In this document: one piece after another, positions 7,367-10,192 of the stretch | How the letters are laid out: the number at the start of each line of letters is the position of its first letter | How positions within the stretch are numbered: the stretch's first letter is position 1 | From: CAYFMP01 sp964344215 | GTDB taxonomy: Bacteria > Pseudomonadota > Alphaproteobacteria > Rhodospirillales > Casp-alpha2 | Assembly: GCA_964344215.1 (NCBI GenBank) | Contig: CAYFMP010000107.1 | Coordinates: forward strand, 1 to 10,192 | DNA: 10,192 bases | Direction: 5' to 3' | The notes under the pieces: generated by a model | Told to the model about the DNA's origin: nothing | What the model saw: the letters and a program-made list of their open reading frames with translations, nothing else | Databases searched by the model: none | Translations under genes and position numbers: made by a program

Positions 7367-7753
7367 ATGTATACGGCACGGATATCATTGGGATTTTTCG
7401 GTTTGACGGCGCTTCTTGTGGTGGCCGGGTGTACCGGCACGCTGCCTTACGTCCACAATCCCAGTGAACTGAACCGTCAATCGAAGGACTTCGCCAGGGG
7501 CGTTGCCGATCGCTCGGAGGTTTCCGTCTGCTACAACAAGTACGGTACCGACCCGGCGACGGTGACGGCGCTCGCCCGAGCCGAATGCGCGCGCTTCGGC
7601 AAGACCGCCGTGTTCTGGAAACAGTCCTATCAAACCTGTCCGCTGGTGGCGCCGGTCGCCGCCGTCTACGCATGCATCGGGAACGAGAACCTGACCGGGT
7701 ATGGGGCGTCGGGGCAACCTGGCGGATATGACCAGAGGAGGATCGCGCAATGA
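7367..7753 (+). CDS. Small cysteine-rich lipoprotein of unknown function (128 aa)
   Basis: A lipoprotein signal peptide (residues 1-21) ends in the lipobox V-A-G-C with lipidated Cys22. Thr at +2 suggests outer-membrane delivery. The mature part has four more cysteines (55, 74, 91, 103), suitable for two disulfides in the periplasm, within a compact segment (SVCYNKYGTDPATVTALAR, then AECARFGK and QTCPLVAPVAAVYACIG). The polar Gly-rich tail looks disordered. I do not recognise an assigned function. The ATG at 7367 is preceded only by TAGAGA, with no real ribosome site (see the promoter entry). Its stop overlaps the next lipoprotein start (ATGA), so the two are surely co-translated. Confidence 0.8.
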   Translation: MYTARISLGFFGLTALLVVAGCTGTLPYVHNPSELNRQSKDFARGVADRSEVSVCYNKYGTDPATVTALARAECARFGKTAVFWKQSYQTCPLVAPVAAVYACIGNENLTGYGASGQPGGYDQRRIAQ

Positions 7754-8232
7754 GAAAAGTTGCTGTTATCGTGCTGGCGCTGTCGATCGCCGGTTGCGCT
7801 AGGGTTCCGAACGTCAACATGGTCGAAGCCGCCGGGGCGGCCGGCGGCGCCGCGCTCGGCGGCATCGTCGGCTATCAGTTCGGCGGTGGGCTCGGGCAGC
7901 TGCTGTATACGGCCGGCGGTGCCATCGTCGGCGGCGCCACCGGCTATGCCGCCACCCGCGCCCTGGTGTCGTCTGATCTGGTGCTTTACGAAAACACCGC
8001 GCAAACCGGACTGGCCGAAGCCTCCGACGGCGAGATCAGCGGCTGGAGCAACCCGGAGACCGGGAACTCGGGCATCTTCCGTCCGGTGCGTTCGTTCTTC
8101 GCCCGGGACGGCCGGTACTGCCGCCAATACCGGACTTCGGTGGCCTTCGGCGACGGCACCCAGTCCGGCGACGGCATTGCCTGTCAACTGGCCGATGGGC
8201 GTTGGCAGGTCGTTTCGGACCACCTCGGCTGA
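7750..8232 (+). CDS. Glycine-zipper outer-membrane lipoprotein, 17-kDa surface antigen type (160 aa)
   Basis: Lipoprotein with lipobox I-A-G-C (Cys16) after a short signal, and Ala at +2. Residues about 27-70 form Gly/Ala-rich zipper helices (AAGAAGGAALGGIVGYQFGG, then AGGAIVGGATGYAATRAL), as in Rickettsia 17-kDa antigen relatives. The C-terminal domain carries the surface-antigen signature CRQYRT, then GDGTQSGDGIACQLADGRWQVV, with Cys124 and Cys145 a likely disulfide pair. Proteins of this kind sit in the outer membrane with structural or envelope-integrity roles; the exact role here is unknown. The ATG at 7750 has a strong GAGGAGG 8 bases upstream and overlaps the preceding stop (ATGA). Confidence 0.85.
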   Translation: MRKVAVIVLALSIAGCARVPNVNMVEAAGAAGGAALGGIVGYQFGGGLGQLLYTAGGAIVGGATGYAATRALVSSDLVLYENTAQTGLAEASDGEISGWSNPETGNSGIFRPVRSFFARDGRYCRQYRTSVAFGDGTQSGDGIACQLADGRWQVVSDHLG

Positions 8233-8267
8233 GCCGGCCGAGTTATCTGGTTGCCGGTCTTCGCTTC

Positions 8268-9095
8268 ATGATCGGCTTTCTGGCGACGGGGCTCGCGGTC
8301 TACGCAGCGCTGGTCGGGGTGCTGTTCGTGTTCCAGCGCAACCTCATGTACTACCCGGCCGGTGGGCTCTATTCGCCGTCCGAAAGCGGCGTCCCCGAGA
8401 TGACCGCTTTCGAGGCGACGACGGCGGACGGCCTGACGCTGACGTCGTGGATCGGCAAATCCCAGGCCGGCAAGCCGACGGTGGTTTATTTTCAGGGCAA
8501 CGCCGGCGCCATCGACGGCCGCGGCTCCAAGGTGCGGCCTTACCTCGATGCCGGTCTCGGGGTGGTTCTGGTCGGATATCGCGGTTACGGCGGCAACCCC
8601 GGGACTCCGACCGAACGAGGTCTATACGCCGACGGCCGTGCGGTCCTGGAGCACTTGCGATCGATCGGGATTGGGCCGAAGGAGTGGATCTTCTACGGCG
8701 AATCCCTGGGCAGCGGCGTTGCCGTTCAATTGGCCTACGAAGAGGCCCGGCGGCAACCGATCGCCAGCCTCGTCCTGGAAGCGCCGTTCACCTCCATGGG
8801 CGACGCCGCCGCCGCCCACTACCCCTTCGTTCCGGCTCGCACCCTGGTTCGCGACAGGTTCCGCTCGATCGACAAAATCGCCGCCGTCGAGACGCCGCTG
8901 TTGATCATCCACGGCGACCCCGACGGCACCGTGCCGACACGCTTGGGCCGACGTCTGTTCGCGGCGGCGGTCGAACCGAAACGGGCCCATTGGCTGGCCA
9001 GCGGCGGCCACAACAACCTGTATGATTTCGGCGCCGCCGCGCTCGTGCTCCAGTTCATTTCCGATTTGCCGGTAGTGGGTCAGTTTGAGAAATAG
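8268..9095 (+). CDS. Membrane-anchored alpha/beta hydrolase, BEM46/ABHD13-like (275 aa), C-terminus altered by an IS end
   Basis: Serine hydrolase of the alpha/beta fold. An N-terminal anchor (about residues 2-22) precedes RNLMYYPAGG. The oxyanion strand is VVYFQGNAGAIDG, followed by GYRGYGGNPGTPTERGLYAD. The nucleophile elbow YGESLGSG places Ser146; Asp219 (HGDPDGTVP) and His248 (GGHNN) complete the triad, so it should be active. Substrate is unknown; family members are esterase/peptidase-like. The ATG at 8268 is 35 bases after the preceding stop and lacks a good ribosome site; an in-frame TTG at 8202 is a weaker alternative inside the previous gene. The last seven codons (VVGQFEK) and stop lie in the inverted repeat of the adjacent element, so the original C-terminus was replaced; the catalytic core is intact. 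Confidence 0.88.
   Translation: MIGFLATGLAVYAALVGVLFVFQRNLMYYPAGGLYSPSESGVPEMTAFEATTADGLTLTSWIGKSQAGKPTVVYFQGNAGAIDGRGSKVRPYLDAGLGVVLVGYRGYGGNPGTPTERGLYADGRAVLEHLRSIGIGPKEWIFYGESLGSGVAVQLAYEEARRQPIASLVLEAPFTSMGDAAAAHYPFVPARTLVRDRFRSIDKIAAVETPLLIIHGDPDGTVPTRLGRRLFAAAVEPKRAHWLASGGHNNLYDFGAAALVLQFISDLPVVGQFEK
9071..9088 (+). repeat. Left terminal inverted repeat (18 bp)
   Basis: GGTAGTGGGTCAGTTTGA, an exact reverse complement of 10085-10102. Its outer edge abuts hydrolase codons, and in the hydrolase frame it reads as VVGQFE. Confidence 0.9.
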
Positions 9096-9160
9096 AATGA
9101 AGTTAGCTGAATAGAGGAGAACTTCTGGCAGGTTTTGATTGTTTGGGTTATATATACGGC

Positions 9161-9280
9161 ATGGATACCGGTTATCACCCGACCGACAAAGAAAAACCCA
9201 CAAAGGTTGAGATTGGGGTCGTTGCTTATGTTTTGCTGATTGTCATGGCAACGGTGGGTGCTTACTTGTCTATGTTTTAG
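9161..9280 (+). CDS. 39-aa single-pass membrane protein (small ORF)
   Basis: ATG at 9161 to TAG at 9278-9280. A hydrophilic, Lys-containing N-terminus (MDTGYHPTDKEKPTK) is followed by one hydrophobic segment (about residues 17-39, EIGVVAYVLLIVMATVGAYL). The layout is that of a bacterial single-pass small membrane protein. It is the only gene-like frame between the left repeat and the channel gene and meets the channel tail to tail with a 4-nt overlap (TTAG). A TATATA stretch (9149-9156) lies just before the start and no ribosome site is visible, so expression is uncertain. No family recognised. Confidence 0.5.
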   Translation: MDTGYHPTDKEKPTKVEIGVVAYVLLIVMATVGAYLSMF

Positions 9281-9768
9281 CCTCGTTTTTGGTCTCGATC
9301 ACGAATAGCCGTTACGGCAAAGCCAATAATCAACGCCATTACTAGATACCCCAGAACCGCCTCAAGGGCGGCGATAATCTGCGTGTCGTTGTTTGGCGAG
9401 AAATCTCCATACCCAAGAGTGGTCCAAGTGACTATCGAAAAATATACGGCCGTCCATGTATCTGGATTGAGTGGGTCGCCATTTCCATCGCGAATTCCAA
9501 AGGTTTGAAAAACGCTAGCGAATAACATAACTGAGAACCCAGACGCTGGGATCAGTGTCATTGCCCCGCGTAATTGGCTCGCAAATTCAAGAACCTGAGT
9601 AACGAGTATTATTGGTATCAAAAGACCCAAGCCCGCCAACAGGAAGGCCCATCCGCGAATTGTTTGTTCGTCGGGAGGAGCAAGATATGCCGCAACTGTT
9701 GCCATGAACAGGTACCCAAGAATAAAGTAGTCCAGGTGCCGAGCCACCCACTTTGTAAGACGCCCCAT
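9277..9768 (-). CDS. Potassium-channel-like membrane protein with TLGYGD filter (163 aa)
   Basis: Ion-channel (two-TM pore) family. A K+ selectivity filter T117-L-G-Y-G-D122 follows the pore helix (TAVYFSIVTWT) and precedes the inner helix (about 130-155, ALEAVLGYLVMALIIGFAV). The outer helix is about 68-92, and two further hydrophobic segments (about 14-30 and 39-62) precede it, giving four membrane spans plus the pore. There is no cytoplasmic RCK or cyclic-nucleotide domain; the C-terminus is a short basic tail. It should assemble as a tetramer passing K+, but gating is unknown. G+C content is well below the neighbouring genes and the gene lies between IS-type inverted repeats, so acquisition by transfer is likely. 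The ATG at 9768 has only a weak GGAA upstream. Confidence 0.85.
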   Translation of the reverse strand: MGRLTKWVARHLDYFILGYLFMATVAAYLAPPDEQTIRGWAFLLAGLGLLIPIILVTQVLEFASQLRGAMTLIPASGFSVMLFASVFQTFGIRDGNGDPLNPDTWTAVYFSIVTWTTLGYGDFSPNNDTQIIAALEAVLGYLVMALIIGFAVTAIRDRDQKRG

Positions 9769-9813
9769 AACTGCAATTTCCGTTGTCTTCCTTGTGCCGT
9801 CTTGCGGAATTTC

Positions 9814-9827
9814 CTTGAGCGCTCAAG
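9814..9827. repeat. 14-bp perfect palindrome upstream of the channel gene
   Basis: CTTGAGCGCTCAAG, extended by TT/AA outside one mismatch on each arm, lies 46 bases before the channel ATG. Its position and symmetry fit a dimeric repressor or activator site for the channel promoter. It could also simply be a short hairpin in the leader. Confidence 0.4.
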
Positions 9828-9916
9828 AAAGAAGAAACGTTCCCGCGACCTTAACCTCATGGCTGAAAGCATAGTTGAAGTTGCAACCTAGGGCTAGCCT
9901 GATCCCGACGAGGGGA

Positions 9917-10093
9917 AAGAACCACCATGCCGTGGCGCTTCACTTCATGTACTACAACTTCGGGCGCATCGATCAGAGCCTTCGCGTTACGCCTGCGATG
10001 GAGGCCGGCGTTACTGATCATGTCTGGTCGCTGGAGGAAATCGCTGGTCTACCGGATTTGCTCGATAGTCAAGCGAAAGAAGTTTCAAACTGA
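9917..10093 (+). pseudogene. C-terminal remnant of an IS1-family-type transposase
   Basis: The frame from 9917 reads KNHHAVALHFMYYNF, then RIDQSLRVTPAMEAGVTDHV and WSLEEIAGL, ending at TGA 10091-10093. This matches from memory the C-terminal end of a widespread alphaproteobacterial transposase group annotated as IS1 family (typical form HFMHYNFCRIHQTLRVTPAMAAGVTDRVW). Everything N-terminal, including most catalytic residues, is missing, and the frame before 9917 does not resemble the protein. The usual RIHQT is RIDQS. The stop lies inside the right inverted repeat, as in complete relatives. Confidence 0.75.
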
Positions 10094-10102
10094 CCCACTA
10101 CC
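10085..10102 (-). repeat. Right terminal inverted repeat (18 bp)
   Basis: TCAAACTGACCCACTACC, an exact reverse complement of 9071-9088. It contains the TGA stop of the transposase remnant. The same end sequence follows intact transposases of this group, as I remember them. Confidence 0.9.
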
Positions 10103-10192
10103 CCGACTAGGTCGTCGCAGTGAACTAAAAAAAACACCTAATACCAGCCGACATTAACACTGACCTGTGTGGGCCCATTTTCGCATTCCGAT
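10103..10192. other. Right flank of the element, no gene recognised
   Basis: These 90 bases start GC-rich, then include an A-run (10129-10136) and GACCTGTGTGGGCCCATTTT near the window edge. No ORF of note was seen. The last 30 bases resemble the kind of sequence found at ends of some other insertion sequences, but the window stops before this can be judged. Confidence 0.3.

Larger units (their letters stand above)
9071..10102. mobile_element. Transposase-less IS derivative (1032 bp) bounded by 18-bp inverted repeats and carrying a channel gene
   Basis: Perfect inverted repeats GGTAGTGGGTCAGTTTGA (9071-9088, and its complement at 10085-10102) bound a segment whose base composition falls to about half G+C; sampled 60-base lines give 48-52 percent inside against about 65 percent in the hydrolase. 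The right repeat is preceded by the C-terminal end of an IS1-family-type transposase whose stop lies in the repeat, as in intact relatives. The interior has no complete transposase, only a 39-aa membrane ORF and a potassium-channel-like gene. No target duplication was found (left flank CGATTTGCC, right flank CCGACTAGG). It could be a mobilisable cassette, or host genes caught between two IS ends. Confidence 0.65.

Noticed and set aside
9149..9156. TATATA as a -10 giving a leaderless start for the 39-aa ORF
   Set aside because: No -35 at acceptable spacing was found, so it is mentioned only as context.
9927..10157. ORF reading through the right inverted repeat (FQTDPLPRLGRR)
   Set aside because: It is an out-of-frame reading of the transposase remnant and repeat; the transposase-like frame is the one ending at 10093.
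1..10192. CRISPR arrays, tRNAs, rRNAs, riboswitches, long direct repeats
   Set aside because: Reading both strands showed no regularly spaced repeats, cloverleaf or known aptamer core.

Overview
The window is high-GC DNA (roughly two thirds G+C in most coding stretches). It reads like an alphaproteobacterial chromosome, possibly from the Rhodospirillales. That placement is inferred from codon use, the short PutA without a DNA-binding domain, the gene set and the style of the small envelope proteins; no rRNA or tRNA is present to anchor it.

Layout. Positions 1-319 hold at most the tail of an upstream gene plus a promoter region. Next comes an 82-aa secreted protein (320-568), then an ECF sigma factor (637-1149) translationally coupled by ATGA to a cysteine-free membrane anti-sigma factor (1146-1922). 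A convergent unknown membrane-anchored protein follows (1932-2702, minus). After an AT-rich gap come a KdsC-type HAD phosphatase (2919-3422) and, convergent with a 4-nt overlap, UbiX flavin prenyltransferase (3419-3982, minus). Divergent from ubiX is a complete 1043-aa bifunctional PutA (4130-7261), which oxidises proline to glutamate. Then comes an envelope operon: a cysteine-rich small lipoprotein (7367-7753), a glycine-zipper/17-kDa-antigen-type lipoprotein (7750-8232, ATGA overlap) and a membrane-anchored alpha/beta hydrolase (8268-9095).

The most unusual part is the right end. From 9071 to 10102 the G+C content drops to about one half, and the segment is bounded by perfect 18-bp inverted repeats (GGTAGTGGGTCAGTTTGA). 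The right repeat lies at the end of a C-terminal remnant of an IS1-family-type transposase. Between the repeats there is no complete transposase. Instead there is a potassium-channel-like gene with a TLGYGD selectivity filter (9277-9768, minus) and a 39-aa single-pass membrane ORF (9161-9280, plus) that meets it tail to tail with a 4-nt overlap. The left repeat supplies the last seven codons and the stop of the alpha/beta hydrolase. This looks like a transposase-less IS derivative (a mobile insertion cassette) carrying membrane genes, or the scar of such an element.

How the genes relate: the sigma/anti-sigma pair and the small secreted protein probably form one envelope-stress or extracytoplasmic signalling module. 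The KdsC-type enzyme, the two lipoproteins and the anchored hydrolase also point to envelope functions. PutA and UbiX are housekeeping metabolism. No CRISPR array, tRNA or rRNA was seen.
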